A stretch of 23,447 nt of DNA, from contig CAYMVS010000033.1 of NCBI GenBank assembly GCA_964394205.1, forward strand, positions 1-23,447. The letters run 5' to 3'. The notes under the pieces are model-generated. The model saw nothing but the letters and a program-made list of their open reading frames with translations, had not been told where the DNA came from and searched no databases. This DNA is from HGM05190 sp964394205. Its GTDB lineage: Bacteria > Bacteroidota > Bacteroidia > Bacteroidales > Muribaculaceae. Of this stretch, positions 1 through 7,197 are shown in pieces; position 1 is the first letter of the stretch; each line of letters begins with the position of its first letter. The position numbers and the translations under genes were made by a program.

Positions 1-24
1 ATGTTTTACAACATGTTATGAAAA

Positions 25-54
25 GAGGGCGCATCAGAATTTTGATACGCCCTC
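25..54 (-). terminator. Rho-independent terminator of the fructan operon
   Basis: Read on the minus strand this is a 12-bp stem (GAGGGCGTATCA / TGATGCGCCCTC, all pairs Watson-Crick except one G-U wobble) with a 6-nt loop, followed at once by TTTT (complement of 21-24). It lies about 48 nt beyond the fructokinase stop codon and closes the GH32-transporter-kinase operon. The wobble is only allowed in the minus-strand RNA, which fixes the direction. Confidence 0.85.
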
Positions 55-102
55 AATATAAAGTCAGACACAGCCTCATGTAGGATTGATGTGTGGAAAA
101 TG

Positions 103-981
103 TCAGTCGGTCAGCTCGGCGGGGAGGGTTGGCATGGCGCCTTTTTTGGTGCAGACGTAGGCTGAGGTCTGCACGGCGTTTGAATGTGCCTCGGCCACCG
201 TTTTTCCTTTGAGGATGCATGAGATGAAGGCGGCGGTGAATGAGTCGCCGGCGCCTACGGTGTCGGCTACCTCAACCTGAGGTGTGGGCTGGAACGACAC
301 GTTGCCGGGGGTGAACACATAGCTGCCGTTGATGCCGCAGGTGAGGATGAGCATCTTCAGATTGTATTTTCCAAGGAGAATCCAGCATTTGTCTTGAAGG
401 TCGATGCCGGGATAGCCAAACATCCGGCTGATGGTGATGAGTTCCTCGTCGTTTATCTTGAGGATGTTGCAACGTTTCATTGAGTTACACAGTATCTCTT
501 TGTTGTAGAAACCCTGACGGAGATTGACGTCAAACACAATCAAGGGGTCGTTGGCGGCCGGTATTGCGTCGAGGAAACTGTTGATGGTTTGGCGCGACAC
601 GACGTTGCGTTGGGCCAGCGAGCCAAAACAAACGGCTTTTGTCTCTTTGGCGAGGCGTTCGAGGGTATCGGTGTAGGGTATGTTATCCCAGGCGACGTTT
701 TCTTTTATTTCATATTGAGGGATTCCGGCCTGGTCTATTTCCACCTGCACGGTGCCGGTGGGATAGGGTACGGTGTCGATTAGGTGTGTGAGGCCCTTTG
801 AGGTGAAGTTTGCAACTATCTCATGGCCCAGGGGGTCATCGCCAACAGCGCTGACAACACATCCGGGCAGGCCGTATTGAGAGACATGGTAGGCGAAGTT
901 TGCGGGTGCGCCACCGATTTTTTTACCTTCGGGAAGAACGTCCCATAGGGCTTCTCCCATTCCAACTACTATTCCTTTCAT
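103..981 (-). CDS. PfkB-family fructokinase
   Basis: Cytoplasmic sugar kinase, predicted to phosphorylate fructose with ATP so it can enter glycolysis. The 292 residues match the usual length of the ribokinase/PfkB family. Visible marks are the N-terminal substrate-binding glycines GGAPANF (residues 23-29), the internal FDVNLR segment, and the C-terminal family signature DTVGAGDSFTAAF, in which Asp246 of GAGD is the catalytic base and the preceding glycines form the anion hole. The ATG is preceded by only 9 bp after the transporter stop, so it is the last gene of the minus-strand operon GH32-transporter-kinase, and a terminator follows. Substrate choice (fructose) is inferred from the fructan locus: the family also includes kinases for other sugars, and sequence alone does not exclude them. 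Equivalent kinases sit in the same position in Bacteroides fructan PULs. Confidence 0.9.
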   Translation of the reverse strand: MKGIVVGMGEALWDVLPEGKKIGGAPANFAYHVSQYGLPGCVVSAVGDDPLGHEIVANFTSKGLTHLIDTVPYPTGTVQVEIDQAGIPQYEIKENVAWDNIPYTDTLERLAKETKAVCFGSLAQRNVVSRQTINSFLDAIPAANDPLIVFDVNLRQGFYNKEILCNSMKRCNILKINDEELITISRMFGYPGIDLQDKCWILLGKYNLKMLILTCGINGSYVFTPGNVSFQPTPQVEVADTVGAGDSFTAAFISCILKGKTVAEAHSNAVQTSAYVCTKKGAMPTLPAELTD

Positions 982-990
982 GATATTATA

Positions 991-2178
991 TTATTTTATG
1001 TTTTTGATTTTCAAAGTGTAATACATCAGATAGACGACTCCGACAGTCATGACGGCGACAGCGCCGATCTGCCCGACAGCGTCGGCGGCAAAGCCCATGG
1101 CCAGGGGGAAGATGGTCCCGCCGAAGAGGCCCATGATCATCAATCCCGAGACTTCATTTTTCTCTCTGGGCGAGTAGACCAGAGCCTGAGAGAAGATGAC
1201 TGAGAAAACGTTTGAGTTGCCAAAGCCGATGAGGCCGATGCCTATGTAGATCGGAACCAGTGTGTCACAGACAAACAGCATCGCCATCGCCACAAGCATC
1301 ATCGCCACGCTTATGCCAAAGAAGATTTTTGGCGACATCGAGCGGAGGAAGAAAGCGCCCAGGAAACAGCCGGCTGTCCTGAAGATGAAATAGATGCTTG
1401 TTGCAAAACCGGCCTCCTCGAGCGGCAGCTTGAGGCGCTCCATGATGATTTTGGGGGCGGTTGTGTTTGTGCCCACGTCGATGCCTACGTGACACATGAT
1501 GCCGAGGAAGCAGAGCAGGATGAAGGGGCGGCCAAGCAGTTTGATACACTCGCCAATGCCCGAGGCCTTGTCGGGGCGCTCCTCGCGGATAGGGGTGGCG
1601 GCAAGCAGGGAGATGGACAGGAAGCTGACAACGGCATATATGGCAAACAGCGAGCGCCAGCCAAGACTGAATGTCGGGAAGAGGGTGGTCGCACCCCAGG
1701 CTGCCAGAATCGGCGCAAGGAAGGAGGCGATGGCTTTCACAAACTGACCAAAGGTGAGGGTCGACGCTAACTTGTCGCTACTTATGAGGTTGGTGACCAG
1801 TGGGTTAAGAGATGTCTGCATGATGGCGTTGCCGATGCCGAGCAGCGAGAACGACACCAGCATGATGAGGTAGCTGTCGCCCGTCACGGGGATGATGAGC
1901 GAGACGGCTGTCACGATCAGACTGATGAGCACGGTCTTTTTACGGCCAATTTTGTTCATCAGCATGCCGGTCGGCACCGAGAAGATCAGGAACCAGAAGA
2001 ACACCAGCGACGGGAAAAGGTTGGCCTGAGAGTCGGACAGGTTCAGGTCTTTCTGAACATAGTTGGATGCGGTTCCCACAAGATCGACAAAGCCCATTGC
2101 AAAAAAGCAGAGCATCACCGGTATCATCTGCATTATCTGGCCTTTTTTATCGGCCGCGAGAGATATGTTTTTTTCCAT
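991..2178 (-). CDS. FHS-family MFS sugar/H+ symporter (probable fructose permease)
   Basis: Inner-membrane major facilitator of 395 residues with about 12 hydrophobic segments. The loop between the second and third helices carries the MFS signature G-x3-N-K-x-G-R-K-K (residues 71-81), and GNAIMQTSLNP (116-126) is typical of the fucose/glucose:proton symporter (FHS, FucP/GlcP) branch. It should bring fructose released in the periplasm into the cytoplasm, where the next gene phosphorylates it. Its ATG begins 8 bp after the GH32 stop and its stop lies 9 bp before the kinase ATG, so the three genes are almost certainly co-transcribed. Specificity for fructose is inferred from the operon: the transporter family as a whole handles several hexoses. 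Confidence 0.88.
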   Translation of the reverse strand: MEKNISLAADKKGQIMQMIPVMLCFFAMGFVDLVGTASNYVQKDLNLSDSQANLFPSLVFFWFLIFSVPTGMLMNKIGRKKTVLISLIVTAVSLIIPVTGDSYLIMLVSFSLLGIGNAIMQTSLNPLVTNLISSDKLASTLTFGQFVKAIASFLAPILAAWGATTLFPTFSLGWRSLFAIYAVVSFLSISLLAATPIREERPDKASGIGECIKLLGRPFILLCFLGIMCHVGIDVGTNTTAPKIIMERLKLPLEEAGFATSIYFIFRTAGCFLGAFFLRSMSPKIFFGISVAMMLVAMAMLFVCDTLVPIYIGIGLIGFGNSNVFSVIFSQALVYSPREKNEVSGLMIMGLFGGTIFPLAMGFAADAVGQIGAVAVMTVGVVYLMYYTLKIKNIK

Positions 2179-2186
2179 TGGTGAAA

Positions 2187-4034
2187 TTATTTTTCAGGGG
2201 TTACAGAATAGATTTTCAGATTTTTGATTTTGGCGCTTCCGTTTCCGGTTGCCATGGTCAGCTTGTTGTAGGGGCTCGAGGGGAAGACGAGGTTGGTCAT
2301 CACGCCGCGGCCGTTGTTGGCAAACACTTCCATGCTTGAGCTGTCGATGAATATTTGAAGAGGCAGGGTGGCGCCGCCGTTGAATGTCGGGGTGACGGTG
2401 ACTGCCGGGAAGTCCTGGCTGAAGTCTACCACACCGCTTTTCGTGCGGTCAAACGACAGTGTCCCTTTGGCGGGGTTGTAGGTCATCACAACATTCTCGC
2501 CATTGCTGTTGCTGAATGTCAGCATGACAGAGTCGGCTTTGTTGGGCTCGATATCCATCACAATCTCACAGGCGCCGCTGTTGTCGGCCGGCAGAGTGAC
2601 GGTTTTCCCTTTACTGTTGAGGCTCATCGATTTAGTGTTGACGGTAAGCTTGCCGCGCAGGGCCTTGAGCTCGGGCGAGGGAACCGATGCCGCGTATATC
2701 TGCCCGTCGTCGCCCTTGAAGAGGCTCATGTCGCGGGGCAGAGTGTTGGCCGAGCGGAACTGTTTTGTGGGCACCTCGGCGGCATACTGCCAGTTGCTCA
2801 TCCACCCGATGACCGTCCGGCGGTTGTCGGGGGTGTCGCTCCAGCTCACCAGTGCATAGTTGTCTTTGCCGTGGTCGAGCCATTTGGTCGGGACATTGCC
2901 GTCGGCGTCGGTGTCGGCCGTGAAGGTCTTGCCGTCAAAGTCGCCTGTGAAATATTGCACGGCGCTGCCGCCAAACGGTCCGCCGGGGTTGATGTTGCAG
3001 ATCAACACCCATTTGCTTTGATCGGTACCCTCGACGGGCAGTTGGAACAGGTCGGGACATTCCCAGACTCCATCCTGGGCTCCTAAGCCTTTGCCAAAGC
3101 TGCTTTGCAGAGTCCACTGTTTCATGTCGGGCGATGTGAAAATCAGCATCTCGTGGTCGAGAGCGTGGGCCAGGATGAGTGTCCACTCCTTGGTCTGGGG
3201 ATTATAGAAAAAATTGGGGTCGCGGGCCTCGCTGTCGAGTGTGATAATGGGATTGCCCGGATAGATGGTGAATGTGTTGCCGTTGTCTTTGCTGTAGGCG
3301 AGACTCTGTATCTGACTTGCGGCCGCCGACGTGTAGATGGCCACAATGGCGCTGTCGCCAAAAGAGGAGCTGTTTTCAGTGTCGATGGCCGTGCTGCCGC
3401 TGAACACGGTGCCCAGGCCGTTGGGCTCGATGGCCGGCTTGTGGTGCTCCCAGTTGATCAGATCTCTTGACGACGAGTGCCCCCATGTCATATTCTGCCA
3501 CTTGGACCCGTAGGGGTTCCATTGGTAATAAAGATGCCACACGCCATCTTTGTAGAACATGCCGTTTGGGTCGTTCATCCAACCATACCGGGGGGTGTGA
3601 TGAAACGTCGGGCGATACTTGTCGGTGTTTGTCAGGTCGATCGAGTCGGTGAGCTGAAAATTATTCCAGCAGGCATCCTCTTTTGCCTCGCGGACGCTCG
3701 AGCGGTCGTGGGATGTGATGATGTTCAAAAGCACCTGGTGCCCTTTGTATTCCGACAGGTCGAGGGGCACCGAATAGTCGACTTTTGATTTTGCCAGACG
3801 GACGTAGATTGTTTTCTCAAGTTTACCGTCGACGACCACATTGACCGTCGCGTCGTCGTAGGCCTCCTGAACAGGCATCATCAGGTAGCGTGAATCGCTG
3901 TCAACCCTCACTAAGGTGTTGTTCAGGCCCAGATGCTCGACCTTGATCCCATCGGCGGCAAGGGCCGTGACCGACCACAGACCCATCGACTGAAGCGACA
4001 TCAGGGCAATGGCGAGTTTTGATTTTATATTCAT
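2187..4034 (-). CDS. GH32 fructosidase, secreted (levanase/inulinase/invertase type)
   Basis: Glycoside hydrolase family 32 enzyme that releases fructose from fructans or sucrose. I place the start at 4034, giving 615 residues. An upstream in-frame ATG at 4097 would add 21 polar residues ahead of the signal peptide and lies upstream of the likely -7 promoter element, so it should not be in the mRNA. Residues 1-27 form a signal peptide (core AIALMSLQSMGLW, cleavage near ALA-AD) with no lipobox, suggesting a periplasmic enzyme. Residues about 28-135 match the beta-rich module (DUF4980 type) that often precedes Bacteroidota GH32. The five-bladed propeller follows with all three catalytic motifs: WMNDPNG (Asp155 nucleophile), EARDPNF (Asp272) and WECPDL (Glu325 acid/base). 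The C-terminal beta-sandwich includes SSSMEVFANNG. It is first in the operon with the transporter and fructokinase. Exo-action is likely, but linkage preference cannot be read from the sequence. Confidence 0.93.
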   Translation of the reverse strand: MNIKSKLAIALMSLQSMGLWSVTALAADGIKVEHLGLNNTLVRVDSDSRYLMMPVQEAYDDATVNVVVDGKLEKTIYVRLAKSKVDYSVPLDLSEYKGHQVLLNIITSHDRSSVREAKEDACWNNFQLTDSIDLTNTDKYRPTFHHTPRYGWMNDPNGMFYKDGVWHLYYQWNPYGSKWQNMTWGHSSSRDLINWEHHKPAIEPNGLGTVFSGSTAIDTENSSSFGDSAIVAIYTSAAASQIQSLAYSKDNGNTFTIYPGNPIITLDSEARDPNFFYNPQTKEWTLILAHALDHEMLIFTSPDMKQWTLQSSFGKGLGAQDGVWECPDLFQLPVEGTDQSKWVLICNINPGGPFGGSAVQYFTGDFDGKTFTADTDADGNVPTKWLDHGKDNYALVSWSDTPDNRRTVIGWMSNWQYAAEVPTKQFRSANTLPRDMSLFKGDDGQIYAASVPSPELKALRGKLTVNTKSMSLNSKGKTVTLPADNSGACEIVMDIEPNKADSVMLTFSNSNGENVVMTYNPAKGTLSFDRTKSGVVDFSQDFPAVTVTPTFNGGATLPLQIFIDSSSMEVFANNGRGVMTNLVFPSSPYNKLTMATGNGSAKIKNLKIYSVTPEK

Positions 4035-4070
4035 AGATACTAAGGTTATTTTTTTGTTTTTTTCCACATG

Positions 4071-4078
4071 CAAATCTA
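4071..4078 (-). promoter_or_regulatory. Probable -7 element of the GH32-transporter-kinase operon
   Basis: On the minus strand this reads TAGATTTG, matching the Bacteroidota -7 consensus TAnnTTTG, 36 nt ahead of the ATG at 4034. No good TTTG lies about 20 bp upstream; the nearest is about 24 bp away. A weak -33 box would fit a promoter that depends on an activator such as the neighbouring hybrid regulator. Its position supports the downstream start codon for the GH32 gene. Confidence 0.45.
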
Positions 4079-4119
4079 TATTTAAAATGAAAAACAACCT
4101 ATCAAAAATTGTTCATTCA

Positions 4120-4154
4120 GTTGCAGAAATGTTGCATTGCACAAAAAATCATAG
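4120..4154. promoter_or_regulatory. Candidate operator region between GH32 and the regulator gene
   Basis: The divergent 185-bp intergenic region holds GTTGCA twice, 11 bp apart (4120-4125 and 4131-4136). The second copy overlaps GCATTGCA (4134-4141), followed by an A-rich run and ATAG (4151-4154). The stretch 4134-4154 matches 7096-7116 upstream of susC at 16 of 21 positions in the same orientation. Shared motifs ahead of the target genes suggest a binding site for the AraC-type output domain of the regulator. This is inference from motif sharing only. Confidence 0.35.
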
Positions 4155-4184
4155 TAAAAGGGCTGTTCATCATAAGATTATATT

Positions 4185-4192
4185 TATCTTTG
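4185..4192 (+). promoter_or_regulatory. -7 element of the hybrid regulator gene
   Basis: TATCTTTG is a perfect match to the Bacteroidota -7 box, 27 nt before the regulator ATG at 4220. The -33 region (about 4161-4167, GGCTGTT) is poor. Confidence 0.6.
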
Positions 4193-4503
4193 CCAAGACA
4201 TTACTGAACATCCTGATCCATGAAGAGCAAAATATTGGTAATTACAGCATGTGTCTTGGCGCTCATGCAGCTGACAACCTCATGCCGCGAGGAGGCCAGA
4301 TACCGCATAGGTATCTCCCAGTGCAGCGAGGATGACTGGCGGCGCAAGATGAACGATGAGATAGTCAGGGAGATTATGTTTCACCCCGAGGCCGAGGTCG
4401 AGATACGGTCGGCCGACGACAGCAACGAGAAACAGATTGCCGACATACGCTACTTTGCCGACAATGATTTTGACATCATCATCGCGGCTCCCAACGAGGC
4501 CGA

Positions 4504-4547
4504 TGCGATCACACCTATTATAAAATGCGATCACACCTATTATAAAA
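4504..4547 (+). repeat. Perfect 22-bp tandem duplication inside the regulator gene
   Basis: Two head-to-tail identical copies, 4504-4525 and 4526-4547, each beginning TGCGATCACACC and ending TTATAAAA. Because 22 leaves a remainder of 1 when divided by 3, the extra copy shifts the frame. A single copy, or four copies, would keep the regulator open. The phase can be slid by one base (4503-4524 / 4525-4546). Confidence 0.97.
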
Positions 4548-4550
4548 GAG

Positions 4551-6983
4551 GTGTATGAGTCGGGCAAGCCGGTGATTGTTTTTGACCGTAACATCAACGG
4601 CTCCACCTACACCGCCAGCCGGGGTGTCGACAATTACGGTATAGGTGAGGCTGCCGCCCGGTATGCCTTCAACCTGATAGGCGCCGGTGGAAAGGTAATC
4701 GAGATCTATGGACGCGTCGGGTCGAGCCCGGCTATCGAGCGCCACGAGGGTTTTTATGACGAGGCCGCCAGGATAGGGCTCGATGTGGTGGCCTCGGCCC
4801 ATGGCAACTGGAACTATGAGGACGCGATGGTGGTGGCCGACTCGCTGCTCTCGTTGCATCCCGAGACCAGCCTGATTTACGCCCACAATGACCGAATGGC
4901 CATCGCGGCATCGGAGGTTGCCGCCCGAAAGAAGATGAAAGTTAAGGTCATAGGCATCGATGCCGCCCCCGAGATAGGCATCAGGGCTGTGGCCGACGGT
5001 GTTATCGACGCCACATTCCTCTATCCGACCGACGGATACGGGCTGATACGCACTGCGCTCGACATCCTTGAAGGGCGACCCTACCAAAGGGACACGCGGC
5101 TGCCGTTGTCGTCGGCGGTCGACAAGACAAATGCCGACATCCTGCTGTTGCAGAACGAGTCGTTGAAGGAGGAGACTGAGAAAATCAGGCTGCTCAAATG
5201 GCAGGTTGACGATTATTGGGACAAACACTCGGCCCAGACGATTCTGTTTTATGCCGCCATAGCGATTGTCCTGCTGTTGTTTGGTTTCATGTTCTTGTTG
5301 CTGAAAGCTTTCTGGACGCGCAAGCGCAATCAGAAAATGCTTGAGGAGCAGAACCGTGTCCTTGCCCAGCAGCGCGACACCGAGAAGAGCCTCAACGAGC
5401 AGCTCAATGCCGCCACCCAGTCTAAACTGATGTTTTTCACCAATGTCTCCCACGACCTGAGGACTCCCCTGACGCTCATCGCCGAGCCGGTCGAGCAGCT
5501 TGAGGCGGCCGACTATCTCACGCCACAACACCGGGTTTTGATCAAGATTGCCAATAAGAATGTCAAGATATTGCGTCGTCTCATCAATCAGATACTCGAT
5601 TTCAGAAAGTATGAGAACGGCAAGCTGAAGGTCAATCTCACCGAGGTCCACATCGCCGAGCTTATCAAAGACTGGACCGAGTCGTTCACCGCCATCGCCA
5701 GAAAGAGAGACATCAGGCTGACCATCGACCTGTCGATCGAGCCGTCGGTCACATTGGCCATCGACACTGAAAAAATCGAGCGCGTGTTTTTCAACCTTAT
5801 GTCAAACGCGTTCAAATACACTCCAAACAACGGCCGCATCCATTTTGCATGCAGCTGTGACGGGGAGAGGCTCGGGATGTCGGTCGAGGATAACGGTCAG
5901 GGGATTGCTGTTGAAGATTTGAGCAACATTTTTGACCGGTTCTATCAGGTCGACAAGATACACCCCAACGGCTCGGGTATAGGGTTGTCGCTGGCCAAAG
6001 CCTTTGTCGAGCTTCACGGAGGCTCGATCGAGGTCGACAGCGTGTTGGGCAAGGGGAGCAAGTTTACCGTCAGTTTGCCCGTGAGACATGTGGCCGCTGC
6101 CGGGAGCGCTGCCCCCGACCGTATCATCACGTCGGGCGACATCGCCACCGAGCTCGAGGAGATAGAGCCTGAGCTGAGTGTAGCCGACGCTGACAAGCCG
6201 TTGCTGCTTGTTATCGACGACAATGCCGACATCAGGAAAATGATAGGGGTGCTCCTGTCCGACCAATACCGCATCATCGAGGCCCGCAACGGAAAGGAGG
6301 GTGTAAGACTCGCCTCCCGGTTTGTTCCCGACCTGATAATCTGTGATGTGATGATGCCGGTGATGGACGGTCTCGAGTGCTGCCGGCTCATCAAGCAGGA
6401 GATAACGACCTCCCACATCCCCGTCCTGATGCTGACGGCCTGCAGCATGGACGAGCAGCGCCTTCAGGGTTATGAGAGCGGTGCCGACGGATATCTGTCC
6501 AAACCGTTCAGCAACAAGATGTTAAAAATGCGTTGTGAGAACCTGATTGAAAATCGCAAACGTGTCAAGGATGTGCTTGACACCTCGCGTGGCGGGGTCA
6601 AGAGCGCGGCCTCGGGCGAGAGAAAGAAAGAGACAGCGTCGGGCCCCGTTGATATAGACAACGAGTTTTATAACCGTTTTCTCGGCATGGTCAACGATCA
6701 GATGGGCAACCCCGACCTTAACATTGACACCCTCGCCTCAAAAATGGGAATAGGGCGGTCACAGTTCTATCGCAAGATAAAGGCGCTGACAAACTACTCG
6801 CCGGTGGAGTTGCTGCGCAAAATAAGGCTCACTAAAGCACGCGAGATGCTCTCGGCAACCGATAAGTCAATCAGCGAGATTGCCTACGAGGTCGGATTTT
6901 CGGCCCCGGCCTACTTCACCAAGGTGTTTCGTGAGATGTATGATGAGTCGCCCTCTGAGATGAGAGCGCGGCTCGGCATCTGA
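4551..6983 (+). CDS. Downstream open part of the HTCS: sensor remainder, kinase, receiver, AraC HTH
   Basis: This 810-codon frame can only begin with GTG at 4551; the first in-frame ATG comes about 92 codons later. As it stands it lacks a signal peptide and the start of the sensor. Domains, counted within this frame, are: rest of a periplasmic-binding-protein (Peripla_BP_4 type) sensor 1-190, including FDRNINGS; transmembrane helix about 229-254; coiled linker; histidine kinase with His301 in NVSHDLRTPL; ATP-binding N box FFNLMSNAFKYT (413-424), DNGQGI and GSGIGLSLAK; receiver 549-670 with Asp599 in ICDVMMP and Lys651 in SKPF; and a C-terminal AraC-type double HTH 720-810 ending PSEMRARL. Add 103 for numbering in the repaired protein. 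All catalytic residues are present, which argues against long-term decay. A GC hairpin and a G9 tract follow the stop. Confidence 0.85.
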   Translation: MYESGKPVIVFDRNINGSTYTASRGVDNYGIGEAAARYAFNLIGAGGKVIEIYGRVGSSPAIERHEGFYDEAARIGLDVVASAHGNWNYEDAMVVADSLLSLHPETSLIYAHNDRMAIAASEVAARKKMKVKVIGIDAAPEIGIRAVADGVIDATFLYPTDGYGLIRTALDILEGRPYQRDTRLPLSSAVDKTNADILLLQNESLKEETEKIRLLKWQVDDYWDKHSAQTILFYAAIAIVLLLFGFMFLLLKAFWTRKRNQKMLEEQNRVLAQQRDTEKSLNEQLNAATQSKLMFFTNVSHDLRTPLTLIAEPVEQLEAADYLTPQHRVLIKIANKNVKILRRLINQILDFRKYENGKLKVNLTEVHIAELIKDWTESFTAIARKRDIRLTIDLSIEPSVTLAIDTEKIERVFFNLMSNAFKYTPNNGRIHFACSCDGERLGMSVEDNGQGIAVEDLSNIFDRFYQVDKIHPNGSGIGLSLAKAFVELHGGSIEVDSVLGKGSKFTVSLPVRHVAAAGSAAPDRIITSGDIATELEEIEPELSVADADKPLLLVIDDNADIRKMIGVLLSDQYRIIEARNGKEGVRLASRFVPDLIICDVMMPVMDGLECCRLIKQEITTSHIPVLMLTACSMDEQRLQGYESGADGYLSKPFSNKMLKMRCENLIENRKRVKDVLDTSRGGVKSAASGERKKETASGPVDIDNEFYNRFLGMVNDQMGNPDLNIDTLASKMGIGRSQFYRKIKALTNYSPVELLRKIRLTKAREMLSATDKSISEIAYEVGFSAPAYFTKVFREMYDESPSEMRARLGI

Positions 6984-7010
6984 CATCAGTCGGCTATATC
7001 ACAGCAGGGG

Positions 7011-7036
7011 GGGGGAGACTGTCGCCGGTCCCTCCC
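7011..7036 (+). terminator. Weak candidate terminator after the regulator gene
   Basis: Beginning 27 nt after the regulator stop, a GC-rich hairpin can form: GGGGG-A-GAC pairs with GTC-C-CTCCC across a short loop, with one A-C mismatch. Only two T residues follow at 7037-7038, so this is not a canonical terminator. A second small stem (CCCAC / GTGGG) lies just downstream, near 7043-7059. Read-through into susC is possible. Confidence 0.35.
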
Positions 7037-7071
7037 TTACGACCCACGAGGGTGGGGTGGCTATTAAAAAT

Positions 7072-7126
7072 ATTGCATTCTATAACAAATTTTGAGCATT
7101 GCATAAATTTTTATAGTCGATGCAAC
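7072..7126 (+). promoter_or_regulatory. Candidate operator cluster upstream of susC
   Basis: ATTGCAT occurs at 7072-7078 and again 26 bp later at 7098-7104. ATGCAAC (the inverse of GTTGCAT) follows at 7120-7126, all in an AT-rich stretch just ahead of the susC promoter. The same TTGCAT core occurs in the GH32/regulator intergenic region at 4132-4137. The arrangement fits an activator site for the HTCS output domain. No experimental or comparative proof is available here. Confidence 0.4.
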
Positions 7127-7158
7127 AAGTGTGTTAACAACTGGGAATTATCCATTCA

Positions 7159-7166
7159 TAAATTTG
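7159..7166 (+). promoter_or_regulatory. -7 element of the susC-susD-susE-like operon
   Basis: TAAATTTG matches the Bacteroidota TAnnTTTG box and lies 31 nt before the susC ATG. The expected -33 TTTG is absent (GTTAAC in that area), as is usual for regulator-dependent PUL promoters. Confidence 0.55.
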
Positions 7167-7197
7167 TGGCAGAACTTTCAACCCAAAAACAAATAAC

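Larger units (their letters stand above)
4220..6983 (+). pseudogene. Hybrid two-component fructan regulator (HTCS), split by a 22-bp duplication
   Basis: The whole gene should encode a 913-residue regulator joining a periplasmic sugar-binding sensor, histidine kinase, receiver and AraC-type DNA-binding domain. Family members of this build, such as the Bacteroides fructan regulator, sense periplasmic monosaccharide (fructose) and activate the adjacent fructan genes. Here the frame starting at ATG 4220 runs through the signal peptide (core ILVITACVLALM) and the first part of the sensor (native to Lys102, with motif YRIGISQ). It then shifts and stops at TGA 4556-4558 after 112 residues. The cause is a perfect 22-bp tandem repeat at 4504-4547. 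Deleting one copy joins ITPIIK directly to EVYESGKP with no other defect through to 6983. As written the gene gives no functional regulator, but every downstream motif is intact, so the lesion is recent, reversible, population-variable, or an assembly error. Confidence 0.88.

Noticed and set aside
2355..3086. 243-codon open frame antisense to the first GH32 gene
   Set aside because: Gly/Val/Arg-rich shadow of the GH32 propeller coding sequence with no start context or family likeness.
4035..4097. 21-codon N-terminal extension of the first GH32 gene from ATG 4097
   Set aside because: It would place polar residues before a clear signal peptide and lies across or upstream of the likely -7 element, so it is probably not transcribed.
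4504..4547. CRISPR-like repeat
   Set aside because: Only two directly abutting copies with no spacer, inside coding sequence; it is a tandem duplication.
4548..4558. Programmed frameshift or translational coupling rescuing the split regulator
   Set aside because: The GTG at 4551 overlaps the TGA at 4556-4558, but the shift is fully explained by the duplication. A reinitiated product would lack its signal peptide, and the overlapping ATGA at 4555 is in the wrong frame.
4518..5651. 377-codon open frame antisense to the regulator gene
   Set aside because: No recognisable domain, low-complexity Leu/Gln/Arg/Gly-rich composition and exact overlap with well-supported sensor-kinase coding sequence; it is explained by GC-rich third codon positions.
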